From assembly GCF_001050195.2 (NCBI RefSeq), contig NZ_DF967965.1, positions 1,403,278 to 1,441,211 on the forward strand: DNA of 37,934 nt. The letters are read 5' to 3'. How positions within the stretch are numbered: the stretch's first letter is position 1; every line of letters begins with the position of its first letter. This stretch comes from Anaerolinea thermolimosa (GTDB lineage Bacteria > Chloroflexota > Anaerolineae > Anaerolineales > Anaerolineaceae). A program made the position numbers and the translations under genes. Of the stretch, positions 1 to 7,410 are shown piece after piece. The notes beneath the pieces were generated by a model. That model saw only the letters and a program-made list of their open reading frames with translations. It did not search any database and had not been told where the DNA came from.

Positions 1-119
1 AATGAACGAGCCCGTTGGCGCTGCTTCTGCCCACTGGCCAGCAGTTGCTGGTTCCAAATGGGTAGAAATGCCTGGCAGAAATCATCGACATCGCAGAACA
101 AAACGAGTAAACTCTCCAT
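1..119 (-). CDS. IS982-family transposase, N-terminal part (cut by window edge)
   Basis: Reading leftwards from an ATG at 119, an open frame runs off the window. Its first 39 residues begin [15 protein letters not shown] and continue through a stretch rich in Gln and Arg. The LFCxVDDFCxxF opening is the characteristic start of IS982-family DDE transposases, which catalyse movement of their own element. The catalytic part lies outside the window, so integrity cannot be judged. The element sits inside the hemerythrin-like gene to its right. Family assignment rests on recognising the N-terminus only. Confidence 0.82.
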   Translation of the reverse strand, partial: MESLLVLFCDVDDFCQAFLPIWNQQLLASGQKQRQRARS

Positions 120-206
120 TGAGGGTCTCCTTGGGTTTCGACTTCTGTTGTGGTGACAAAAGTTTACTCCCTTTGGAGATCCTCGTCTTATCCCGAATTC
201 ACGTTA
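1..206 (-). mobile_element. One end of an IS982-type insertion sequence
   Basis: The transposase start (119) is followed outward by about 85 bp of non-coding DNA, up to the point near 204-207 where hemerythrin coding sequence breaks off after LLRQHI. The stop codon ending that frame (TAA, 204-206) therefore probably comes from the element. The outermost bases read outward on the plus strand as GAATTCACGTTAA. The exact tip and the target duplication cannot be fixed because the other end is outside the window. Confidence 0.65.
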
Positions 207-588
207 AATATGCTGGCGGAGCAGGGCCACATAACCAAGGACATGCCTGGCTGTTTCTTCCCGCGCGGCAGGTTCTCCTTTTGCCCAGCGTTCCGCAAAA
301 CTCACTATGGCACGGATGGCCTCACGCCCTTGCTCATGCTCGCTCAACATTACCCCAATCGGCCCACCCTCCACGGGCATACCATACCTGGCCATTTCGG
401 TAAAGAGAATTTTTTCTTCTTTTTGATGATGACAACCATCAGCAAAGCCGCGTACGAACTGCGCTGCTTCCAGAAAATACTCTGGCTCTATCTCTCCCCC
501 TTCTTCCACTCTAAGGGCAGCCGCCTCCAGCGCATTCAGCACGCGTTGAATAACCTGACTCTTCGAGCAATATTTGTGTTGCTTCCAT
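204..588 (-). pseudogene. Hemerythrin-like (HHE) protein gene, frameshifted and interrupted by the IS
   Basis: Two frames join into one hemerythrin-like domain. An ATG at 588, preceded by a purine-rich AGGAAGG, starts MEATQILLEE. The reading then shifts, and the other frame continues VIQRVLNALEAAA through CHHQKEEK, SEHEQGR and ending LLRQHI. Two bases appear to be missing between 558 and 559, exactly in the codon of the expected ligand His after EE. The protein also stops at LRQHI, where the family normally continues with KED and the last ligands, because the IS sits there. A GTG at 542 could start a fragment, but it would lack the first helix. The intact product would bind a di-iron site; this copy is almost certainly dead. 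Confidence 0.8.
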
Positions 589-879
589 TCTACACCTTCC
601 TTGCTATACCCGTTTCTTTAACGATTTCGGCACCTGCGATCAACCGCAAAGCCATATTCCCATGGGATGGGAATTTTCTTCGCCCTCTATCTTAAACCAA
701 AAAGACCATCCCTTCTTTGATTTATGGCGATTAAGGTTAGAATTAGTATATTAAAAGGCCTGCTTTTCCCGCACTGAAGTACCTCAGGCTCAATGGAAAC
801 ATGCTCTCTACACTGCTTATCTCTAGCAAGCATCACAGGCCAATGGTTACCCGATAGTTATTTTTTTGCTCCTATCTCG
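589..879. other. Intergenic stretch, no gene seen
   Basis: About 290 bases between the hemerythrin remnant and the promoter of the HTH gene. Frames here are short and show no recognisable protein. Toward the right it is moderately AT-rich, with a T7 run at 861-867. No convincing terminator, tRNA or repeat was found. Confidence 0.5.
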
Positions 880-908
880 TTGACACAGAACTAATGTTCT
901 ATTACAAT
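880..908 (+). promoter_or_regulatory. Near-consensus sigma-70/sigma-A promoter giving a leaderless transcript
   Basis: TTGACA (880-885), a 17-bp spacer and TACAAT (903-908). The ATG at 915 begins 7 nt after the last base of the -10 hexamer, where transcription is expected to start, and no Shine-Dalgarno sequence lies in between. The layout decides the start of the HTH gene: the in-frame ATG at 894 lies inside the promoter spacer and would not be transcribed. Confidence 0.8.
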
Positions 909-914
909 GATTTT

Positions 915-1322
915 ATGAGTCTTTGGGAGCGATTACGCGCCTGGTGGAACGGCAGTGATCCGACCTCTGAGCGGCGGGAGTTTGCTCTCGATTCTCACCT
1001 CCTCAACACCCTTGATGCGCTCTCCCGCCAGACGGGTATCTCTGAAGAGGCTCTGGCTAACGACCTTCTCGCCACTGGCTTGCAGGCCCTTTCGCGGCGC
1101 GATGAACTCTGGCAATGCTGGCAAATGCTGACACCACGCGAGCAGCAGGTTGTTGCCCTGGCCTGTCTGGGACTCACCAACCGCCAGATTGCCTCCCGCA
1201 TGGGCATCTCACCCGACACCGTCAAAACGCACCTCCGCGCGGCTACAGCCAAGTTCGGTGTGCATACCAAAGCGGAGTTAAACCTGTTGTTGAGTGAGTG
1301 GGATTTCTCTGCCTGGGTCTGA
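915..1322 (+). CDS. Small LuxR-type HTH DNA-binding protein, first gene of the polymerase cassette
   Basis: 135 residues from the leaderless ATG at 915. The C-terminal half (about 76-130) is a LuxR/GerE helix-turn-helix: LTPREQQVVALACLGLTNRQ, followed by IASRMGISPDTVKTHL. The N-terminal half (about 22-60) has the LDSHLLNTLDALSRQTGISE pattern, which resembles a ribbon-helix-helix or other small dimerisation unit. There is no receiver domain, so it is probably not a phosphorylated response regulator. It is the first gene on a strand where three further genes follow closely, so it may regulate or autoregulate the cassette; that role is inference. The HTH assignment is firm, the function is unknown. 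Confidence 0.8.
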   Translation: MSLWERLRAWWNGSDPTSERREFALDSHLLNTLDALSRQTGISEEALANDLLATGLQALSRRDELWQCWQMLTPREQQVVALACLGLTNRQIASRMGISPDTVKTHLRAATAKFGVHTKAELNLLLSEWDFSAWV

Positions 1323-1414
1323 GTCGCTTCTCCCCCCTTGGGTTAATCCTTCAATCCCCCCCTTTTTCACCCCTGTGGGAATGGCTGAGTGCCTCCAGCC
1401 AGAGTACGATAGGG

Positions 1415-1948
1415 ATGATGAACCTGGCCCCTTATCTGGATACGAATACCCTGGTAGTGCTTTGTGGTGCACAGGCTGTGACCCACAAAGCTAACCGCCT
1501 GGTAGCATGGCTGGCTCTGCGCGGCCCCCTAGAGGTGATCGATGCTGGCAATCGCCTCCAGCCTTACTGCCTGGCTCATTTCCTGCGCGAGCATACCACC
1601 GAAACCGAAACATGCGCTCAGCATATTCACCTTCAACGCGCTTTCACAGCTCATCAGGTGGTAGCAGCTCTCGAAGCCGCTCCAGCTTTCTCGACCCCGT
1701 TGGTAGTGCTCGACCTGCTGGCCACCTTCTATGACGAAACGCTCCCCCTGCCCCAGGCCAGAGTCTTGCTCAGGCATAGCCTGGCCCATCTGGAGCGCCT
1801 GCGGCAGACTACCCCACTGTTTATCACCGTCAGACCGCCGCCCAGCCCCGCCCGCCGCGGTTTTTTTGAAGCTGTCTGCCATTCCGCCTCGGTAATTTTC
1901 CTCGATCCCGAACCGACTCCTGTTCTTTCTCAACCCCGATTATTATGA
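1415..1948 (+). CDS. RecA-superfamily-like protein with degenerate Walker A (ImuA-like in character)
   Basis: About 177 residues from the ATG at 1415 (MMNLAPYLDTNTLVVLCGAQ); the frame is open back to 1298, so a longer N-terminus is possible. The order of elements suggests a RecA/KaiC-like core. LVVLCGAQ leads to a loop where a P-loop would sit, but this reads GAQAVTHKA, not GxxxxGK[ST]. A central RAFTAHQVVAALE helix follows, then a hydrophobic strand ending in Asp (PLVVLDLLATFYDE) in the Walker B position, then LFITVRPP. If the fold is right, ATP hydrolysis is unlikely. It lies between the HTH gene and the polymerase genes and ends 10 bp before the next ATG. RecA-like non-ATPase partners of specialised polymerases (ImuA type) are the closest analogy. 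The fold call is moderate and the function is inference. Confidence 0.55.
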   Translation: MMNLAPYLDTNTLVVLCGAQAVTHKANRLVAWLALRGPLEVIDAGNRLQPYCLAHFLREHTTETETCAQHIHLQRAFTAHQVVAALEAAPAFSTPLVVLDLLATFYDETLPLPQARVLLRHSLAHLERLRQTTPLFITVRPPPSPARRGFFEAVCHSASVIFLDPEPTPVLSQPRLL

Positions 1949-1958
1949 GGTCAATCTT

Positions 1959-2243
1959 ATGGGACGCACTGTTGCCACCATTACCCAGCATCTTAATGAG
2001 ACCGAAGCCATGTTACAACGTTTTCGCCGCACGCTGCGCCGTCAAGATCAGGTTCTTTTCGATGGTCTCATGGCCTCGGCACACGCTCACATTGCGGCCA
2101 TTTCAGAAGCACAGGCACTCCTGCCTTTCGAAGTTGCTCTGCTGGCCATGCTCCTGGAACAACACCGCCAAATCGCTCACCTGAACCAGCGGGTAGCCGA
2201 CCTTGAACAATCTTTTGGTATGTTCCATCCTGATGCGCGCTGA
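1959..2243 (+). CDS. Small helical protein of the polymerase cassette, function unknown
   Basis: 94 residues from the ATG at 1959, with GAGG nine bases upstream. The sequence is almost entirely helix-forming (MGRTVATITQHLNETEAMLQ at the start, EQHRQIAHLNQRVADLEQSF near the end), and the C-terminal heptads suggest a short coiled coil. No known domain was recognised. It begins 10 bp after the RecA-like gene and its last 11 bases overlap the polymerase gene, so the two are probably translationally coupled. A plausible role is an adaptor between the RecA-like protein and the polymerase, which is inference. A different-frame ORF starting at 1945 covers the same DNA but lacks these signals. Confidence 0.65.
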   Translation: MGRTVATITQHLNETEAMLQRFRRTLRRQDQVLFDGLMASAHAHIAAISEAQALLPFEVALLAMLLEQHRQIAHLNQRVADLEQSFGMFHPDAR

Positions 2244-4386
2244 GATTCTGGGCTGGCTGTTGGATGTCTACACTCGCCCGAGCGGCGAGTTGGTCTGCTG
2301 GCTGCTTGGGAAAGACGGCCAGCGTTGGTTGCTTCCGATGGATTTCCCGGTAACTTTTTATGCCGGTGGTCGCCCTGAGCACCTGCGGCAAGCCTGGCGG
2401 GCAGTGACCGACTCCTCTGTTCAAAAAGCCCGCGCTGTCCGTGCCGATCTTTTCGGTCGCGAGCAGATACTCCTGTCGCTCACGGCGCCTACGCCGGGGC
2501 AGGCCGGAGCACTCTATCACCAGTTGAGCACCACCTTCCCTCACCTGGATTACTACGATGCCGATGTGCCTCTGGGGGTACGCTTCATGGCATACACCGG
2601 TGTTCCGCTTCTGGGGTACTGTCGCTTCCAAACCGACGGCCAATCTTTAATTTCCCTGGAACCACTCGAATCTCCCTGGGAACTGGTGCCCTCTCAACCA
2701 CCCCTGCGGGTCATGGAATTAACATGCAGTTCTGACCCTGCCCTCAAGCTTCCCTCAACCCTCATGCTGCATTGCGGCACGTGGGTTTACCATCTGGCAT
2801 TACAGCCACTACGTGCCTTTCTGGCAAACTTTCAGGCCATTCTCCAACGATACGACCCGGATGTAATTCTGACGGACTACGGTGATGCCTGGTTCTTCGC
2901 GTTTCTAAGAGAGTCAGCTCCGCACTTCAACCCCAACCGTGACCCCATCATGCCGGTAGCCTTTCAGCGCGAGCGCAGTCTGTTTGCATACGGCCAGGTG
3001 CTCTATCGCGCCCGGCAGGCTCACCTCTTCGGACGCTGGCATATAGACCGTTGCAACGCCGCCCTGTTTGGTGAGATCGGACTGGAGGGGGTGCTGGAAC
3101 TGGCGCGCGTGACTGGTCTGGGCGTGCAAGAAGCCGCCCGCAAGTCTCCGGGGGCGGGCATTACAGCCATGCAAATGCACACTGCTCTGCGTGACCGGGT
3201 ACTTATCCCGGTTGCCAAGGCTCAGGCCGAAACCCCCCGTACACTGAATGATCTTATCCAACATGACCGAGGTGGACTGATCTACCAGCCTTTAATCGGA
3301 GTGCACAAATACGTAGCCGAGATCGATTTCACCTCGATGTACCCTTACATCATGGTCAACCACAATATTTCTCCCGAAACTCTGGGGTACCATGACGCCA
3401 CTTCAGGGCTGGTTCCACGCACGTTACGCCCCCTGTTGGAAAAGCGCACTGCCCTTAAACGTTTTTTATGCACACTCGATCGTCGTGATTGCCGTGTACC
3501 CCTGCTTCAGGCGCGCCAGAAGGCTCTCAAGTGGCTGCTGGTAGTATGCTTTGGTTATCTGGGCTACAAGAATGCCCGCTTTGGACGAGTCGAGTCGCAT
3601 GAGGCGGTGACCGGTATCAGCCGTGAGCTCTTATTACAGTCCAAGGAGGTTGCTGAAGAGCTGGGTTTTACCGTCCTGCACATGTATGTAGATAGCCTCT
3701 TCGTTTGGCATGCAAAGAGCACCCGGGAAGAGGATTTCACCCCCCTGCTTCTTGCCATTGAACGCCAGACGGGCATTCCGGTAACTCTGGAAGGCGTCTA
3801 CCAATGGCTGGTCTTCCCGCCTGCCAGAAGGCATCCGAGTATTCCAGTTCCCAACCGCTATTTTGGAGCCTTCAACGATGGCCGGGTAAAAGTGCGCGGG
3901 CTGGCCTTACGCCGGCATGATACACCGCGCTTTGTGGCCGAAACACAGTGGCATCTCCTCAGCCTGCTCGCACAGTCCGAAAACCCCGAAGAACATGCAG
4001 AGGCGGCCCGGGCCTTTGCGAAGGCGCAGCTGAGCCGTCTGGCACGGCGAGACGTGCCTGCGGAAGATTTGAAGGTGGCGGTAAAACTACGTCAGCGACC
4101 AGAGATCTGCCTCAGGCCTGGACCGGCAGCACAGGCGGCCCGGCAGTTGCATGAGAGGGGAGTGACCATTCGGCCCGGGATGCGCTTATTTTTCTGGTTC
4201 ACACGTCAGGGGATAAGCGTGACCCAGCCGCCGCCAGAAGCGCTCGACCTGGAACGATATGCCCGCCTGGTTCAGCGTGCCGTAGATGAGGTGCTGGAGG
4301 TTTTCAAACCGCCGCCTCCTCTGTCTCTGCAATTGCGGCTGGATTCTTTCGCTTTCCCCGCCTGTACCTGCCCTCAACGCCCGTAG
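2233..4386 (+). CDS. Divergent family-B DNA polymerase, probably exonuclease-deficient
   Basis: 717 residues from the ATG at 2233, overlapping the upstream gene by 11 bp. Three polymerase motifs are visible. Motif A is EIDFTSMYP with Asp365. Motif B is QKALKWLLVVCFGYLGYKN with Lys433, where the usual NSxYG is VCFGY. Motif C is MYVDSLFV with Asp487, where families normally have YxDTDS, so the first Asp is replaced by Tyr. The main metal-binding Asp of motifs A and C and the motif B Lys remain, so polymerisation is possible. The exonuclease region is degenerate: the DxE of motif I is replaced by VMELT (160-164), and motif II survives only as DPDVILTDYGD (208-218). At 717 residues it is shorter than most replicative family-B enzymes. 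The altered motifs and cassette context recall archaeal PolB2/Dpo2-like enzymes and suggest damage bypass, which is inference. The 3' end overlaps the opposite-strand methyltransferase gene by 13 bp. Confidence 0.85.
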   Translation: MRAEILGWLLDVYTRPSGELVCWLLGKDGQRWLLPMDFPVTFYAGGRPEHLRQAWRAVTDSSVQKARAVRADLFGREQILLSLTAPTPGQAGALYHQLSTTFPHLDYYDADVPLGVRFMAYTGVPLLGYCRFQTDGQSLISLEPLESPWELVPSQPPLRVMELTCSSDPALKLPSTLMLHCGTWVYHLALQPLRAFLANFQAILQRYDPDVILTDYGDAWFFAFLRESAPHFNPNRDPIMPVAFQRERSLFAYGQVLYRARQAHLFGRWHIDRCNAALFGEIGLEGVLELARVTGLGVQEAARKSPGAGITAMQMHTALRDRVLIPVAKAQAETPRTLNDLIQHDRGGLIYQPLIGVHKYVAEIDFTSMYPYIMVNHNISPETLGYHDATSGLVPRTLRPLLEKRTALKRFLCTLDRRDCRVPLLQARQKALKWLLVVCFGYLGYKNARFGRVESHEAVTGISRELLLQSKEVAEELGFTVLHMYVDSLFVWHAKSTREEDFTPLLLAIERQTGIPVTLEGVYQWLVFPPARRHPSIPVPNRYFGAFNDGRVKVRGLALRRHDTPRFVAETQWHLLSLLAQSENPEEHAEAARAFAKAQLSRLARRDVPAEDLKVAVKLRQRPEICLRPGPAAQAARQLHERGVTIRPGMRLFFWFTRQGISVTQPPPEALDLERYARLVQRAVDEVLEVFKPPPPLSLQLRLDSFAFPACTCPQRP

Positions 4387-5108
4387 ACTGAAATGCAGTT
4401 TCGGCTATTGGCGGTGAAAGGCTCTCGTCTCCAGCTTGCCCAGCGTTCCTTCAGCCTCAAACCGGCAATGCGGGCCATCAGGTCAAGCTCAGAGGGCCAG
4501 ACCAGCCGTGTGACGATAGGATTCAGGCGCACCCCGGCTGGCCCAAACGTAATATGGCTTTCTTCCAGCAACTGAGTCACCGGGTCAAAGCGCGCTACAT
4601 CCAGCCGTACTCCATCCACTTCCACTGCTTCAGCATCCACGTACTGATAATTGCGCAGGCGGTAAAACTCGGCTGGCACTCCACCCTCCAGGACAAACAC
4701 CCCCTCATCCATGAGGTGTTTTGCCACATTCTCAAAACAGCGTACCTGTTCATCCTGTGTGAGCAAATTGAAGAAGGTATTGAATACCAGGTAAATTAGC
4801 CGGTATTTACCCTCTACGGGCACGTCTGCAAAGTTTCCCACTGTCACTTCAATATGCTCTCCCCCTGGTTTGTCATGCAGGCGTTGAAGCATAGGAAGTG
4901 AAAGGTCGATTCCCATCACCTTTACCCCTTCAGCCGCCAGCGGCAGAGCAATTCGTCCAGTACCAATGGCCAGTTCTAAAGCAGGTCCATCACCTGCCAG
5001 GTCTTTCAGAAAAGCCACTGTTTCGGCTTCATCTCCGCGTTGGGCGGTCTGGTCATAAATGGCGGCAGTTTCTTCATCAAAACTCATTATAGGTTGGTAA
5101 TTTTTCAT
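4374..5108 (-). CDS. Class I SAM-dependent methyltransferase
   Basis: 244 residues from the ATG at 5108 (MKNYQPIMSFDEETAAIYDQ). SAM-binding motif I is ALELAIGTGRIALPLA, followed by VMGIDLSLPML with the acidic residue that binds the ribose. A TVGNFADVPV segment follows and then a hydrophobic LIYLVFNTFFNLL strand at the position of motif IV. The layout (YDxxA at the N-terminus, methyltransferase fold, beta-rich C-terminus) is that of small-molecule methyltransferases of the Methyltransf_25 type; the substrate cannot be read. The frame is open to 5258, but that extension is low-complexity and runs through an 8-bp tandem repeat, so the shorter start is preferred. It lies downstream of the MFS gene on the same strand, 160 bp away. 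Confidence 0.8.
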   Translation of the reverse strand: MKNYQPIMSFDEETAAIYDQTAQRGDEAETVAFLKDLAGDGPALELAIGTGRIALPLAAEGVKVMGIDLSLPMLQRLHDKPGGEHIEVTVGNFADVPVEGKYRLIYLVFNTFFNLLTQDEQVRCFENVAKHLMDEGVFVLEGGVPAEFYRLRNYQYVDAEAVEVDGVRLDVARFDPVTQLLEESHITFGPAGVRLNPIVTRLVWPSELDLMARIAGLRLKERWASWRREPFTANSRNCISVYGR

Positions 5109-5137
5109 CTTTTCTCGTGAGCCGGGGAGGACTTGGG

Positions 5138-5169
5138 TTGCTTTGTTGCTTTGTTGCTTTGTTGCTTTG
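5138..5169. repeat. Tandem repeat of an 8-bp unit, four copies
   Basis: Four head-to-tail copies of TTGCTTTG lie just upstream of the methyltransferase start. The unit length is not a multiple of three, so copy-number change would shift any frame through it, and it sits where it could also alter promoter spacing. Confidence 0.85.
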
Positions 5170-5268
5170 CTTTTGGGTTTTTTGTGTGTTACGAAATGGC
5201 TATGCGCAATACAAGACCACATACTGAAAGATGCCACCGGGATGCAAACCGCGCCCAACAGTATACCC

Positions 5269-6489
5269 CTAAACTACTTTTGGCTTTGGAAGGAACCAGA
5301 GCGCTACAAATGCCAGAAAGGCCATCAGTGCCCCAAATGCAAACGGCGCTGCTGGAGACCAGTTCCATAAATACCCGGCAATAACACTGGCAGGCAGGGC
5401 CATCACTCCTACAGATGCATTAAACAATCCGTAAGCTGAGCCCCTGCTGGCCTCGGGTACCAGCTCAGCCACCATGGCCTTGGCTGAGCCTTCCGTGAAA
5501 GCATAATAGAGGCCGTAGAACGCATAGAACAACCACACCATCCAGGCCTGACTGGCCACTGCAAACCCCAGGTAGGCCGCCGCATAAATTCCCCAGCCAA
5601 TGGTGATCGCCCGCCGGCGTCCAATCCGGTCTGAAAGTCGCCCCGCAGGAATGGCTGTGAGGGCCGAAACCAGATTAAACAGCGCCACCACCAGTGGAAT
5701 ACTTGTAGCCGAGACCCCCACATCCTCAGCGCGTAAGATTAAAAATGCATCTGACGAATTGCCCAGGGTGAACAACAACATGATACCCAGAAAACCTGCA
5801 AACGGTCCTTTAAGCGCCGAGAGCGACAGGATTTGTTTACTGACGGGTTGTTTTCTTTCTTTCACCCATAACCCGATGATAATCAGCGGAATGAATGCCA
5901 GTGCGCCAGCCGTCAGGAAAACTTCTCTATACCGGTTGGGATGATTCACCCACAACCGAAGTAAACCATAAGTGATCAATGGCCCGGCCACCGAACCGAG
6001 AGTGTCGAGTGTACGTTGAATACCAAACGCCAGCCCCAGCTTGCGGTGTCCGGCTGAACCCGCTACCAATGCATCGCGTGGGGCATCTTTTAATCCTTTG
6101 CCCACTCCATCTGTCAACCGTAGACCAAAAGCGGCTGCTCCACTGGTTGCCAGCCCAAGACCAAAGCGAGCCACTGCCGAAAACGCATATCCCACAAACA
6201 CAATTGCTTTTCGTACACCCAGGGCATCTGAAAGATACCCCGCCCCAATCTTCATCAGGCTGACAATGGTGGTAAGCGAGCCTTCAATCAACCCGATGAA
6301 TTCCTTGCTCAGCCCCAACACCGAGGTGTAGAAAATGGGCAAAACAGGCTGAATCATATCCTGGGCCAGACCGCCAAAAAAGGCCACCCATCCCAGAGAA
6401 ACCACGTTCCGTTCCAGGAGTTTTTCATTATGGTTATTGCCCAGTTCCTGGCCCGATTGATGGGCCGTTTCGGTTACCTGTGAGTTCAT
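5269..6489 (-). CDS. Major facilitator superfamily transporter
   Basis: 406 residues from the ATG at 6489, preceded by AGGAGAGG at good spacing. There are about twelve hydrophobic segments, beginning VVSLGWVAFFGGLAQDMIQP. The loop between helices 2 and 3 carries GAGYLSDALGVRK, a variant of the MFS GxxxD(R/K)xGRR signature, and the matching loop in the second half is GRLSDRIGRRRA. The substrate is not predictable. Its neighbour upstream is DUF488 on the same strand. The frame could extend to 6606, but the strong ribosome-binding site favours 6489. Confidence 0.88.
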   Translation of the reverse strand: MNSQVTETAHQSGQELGNNHNEKLLERNVVSLGWVAFFGGLAQDMIQPVLPIFYTSVLGLSKEFIGLIEGSLTTIVSLMKIGAGYLSDALGVRKAIVFVGYAFSAVARFGLGLATSGAAAFGLRLTDGVGKGLKDAPRDALVAGSAGHRKLGLAFGIQRTLDTLGSVAGPLITYGLLRLWVNHPNRYREVFLTAGALAFIPLIIIGLWVKERKQPVSKQILSLSALKGPFAGFLGIMLLFTLGNSSDAFLILRAEDVGVSATSIPLVVALFNLVSALTAIPAGRLSDRIGRRRAITIGWGIYAAAYLGFAVASQAWMVWLFYAFYGLYYAFTEGSAKAMVAELVPEASRGSAYGLFNASVGVMALPASVIAGYLWNWSPAAPFAFGALMAFLAFVALWFLPKPKVV

Positions 6490-6583
6490 GTTGATCCTCT
6501 CCTTTTCCGGTGAGTTTGGCTGGCAAGGAGGAAGAAGCAAAACTCTCTTTTGCAACCTCCTGCTGCCGGGGCCTACTTCAAAA

Positions 6584-6961
6584 TCAATCCCCTCGGTTGC
6601 CAGCACGTATTTCCAGATTATGCATCAAAAAATCGCGAAGCACCAGAGCGCTATTATGTTCAATATCGCGGGCGCTGTAGAGCAGGGTCACATCACCTTT
6701 CTCAGCAGCCTCCAGAAGGAACTGCCAAGCCGAAGGACAGGCTTCCAGCTCTGCCCGGTAGCGTTGTGTGAACTCTTCCCAGCGGGCCAGATCATGAGCA
6801 TACCAGCGTCGCAGTTCGGTGCTTGGAGCTACTTCTTTAAGCCAGGCCTCTATCTTCGCCGCTTCTTTCTTGAACCCCCGCGGCCAGAGTCGTTCGACGA
6901 AGAATCGGCGCCCATCTCCAATCTCAGCAGGCTCATATATGCGTTTAATCTTCAGGGCCAT
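6584..6961 (-). CDS. DUF488 family protein (YeaO-like)
   Basis: 125 residues from the ATG at 6961, with GAGGG seven bases upstream. The family's landmarks are present: IKRIYEPAEIGDGRRFFVER near the start, LWPRGFKKE, then LRRWYAHDLARWEEF and a C-terminal TLLYSARDIEHNSALVL. Length matches the family (about 115-125). The biochemical role of DUF488 proteins is not settled. It probably shares a transcript with the MFS gene, 94 bp downstream. Confidence 0.9.
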   Translation of the reverse strand: MALKIKRIYEPAEIGDGRRFFVERLWPRGFKKEAAKIEAWLKEVAPSTELRRWYAHDLARWEEFTQRYRAELEACPSAWQFLLEAAEKGDVTLLYSARDIEHNSALVLRDFLMHNLEIRAGNRGD

Positions 6962-7059
6962 GCGGTAACCCTCATGTAAAGTTATGTTTTCTGTTTCCCA
7001 ACCCCACCATAATACACCAGGTAGATTAAAATGGGTATATCACAATCGGGAGAAAATCG

Positions 7060-7386
7060 ATGCTTATAGTTGAATTGCTATACATGGATGAGTGCCCAAC
7101 CTGGAAGGAGGCATTCGCCAATCTAGAGGCCGCACTCGAAGCAGAAGAGATAAACGGTTCAATCAACCTGGTGAAAATTGAAACCTCAGAACAGGCCCGG
7201 AAGGAACGCTTTTTGGGATCTCCATCTTTCCGCGCACACGGCGTGGACCTGTGGCCAGAGGAACGTGAAGACTATTCATTAAGCTGTCGGATTTATCATA
7301 CCCCTGCAAGGTTGAAAGGCTTTCCCACCATAGAGATGCTGCGTGAGCGCCTGAAACAAGTACTCTCAACCCGCCCGGCTCCTTGA
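7060..7386 (+). CDS. Thioredoxin-fold protein of the small 'DF family' type
   Basis: 108 residues from the ATG at 7060, with GGGAG nine bases upstream. It opens MLIVELLYMDECPTWKEAFA, a beta strand followed by a lone Cys-Pro at the thioredoxin active-site position, so there is no CxxC. FLGSPSFRAHGVDLWPEERE supplies the SP turn equivalent to the cis-proline region, and LSCRIYHTP has a second Cys near the C-terminus. Such proteins are often found near metal or mercury genes, but a function is not established. There is no obvious operon partner; the next frame downstream is the decayed membrane gene. Confidence 0.75.
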   Translation: MLIVELLYMDECPTWKEAFANLEAALEAEEINGSINLVKIETSEQARKERFLGSPSFRAHGVDLWPEEREDYSLSCRIYHTPARLKGFPTIEMLRERLKQVLSTRPAP

Positions 7387-7410
7387 CAAGGACAATTGCC
7401 TTCCACATCA

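Noticed and set aside
1945-2184. 79-residue frame starting in an ATGA overlap with the RecA-like gene
   Set aside because: It is Cys/Trp/Pro-rich and unstructured; the frame from 1959 has a ribosome-binding site and helical composition.
2068-2643. 191-residue open frame on the minus strand opposite the helical-protein and polymerase genes
   Set aside because: It lies antisense to genes with clear motifs and overlaps, has no ribosome-binding site and resembles no family.
5138-5169. CRISPR-like repeat
   Set aside because: Units are 8 bp with no spacers; no CRISPR array or cas gene was found in the window.
5109-5258. N-terminal extension of the methyltransferase
   Set aside because: The extension is low complexity, made of the 8-bp repeat, and the methyltransferase begins naturally at MKNYQPI.
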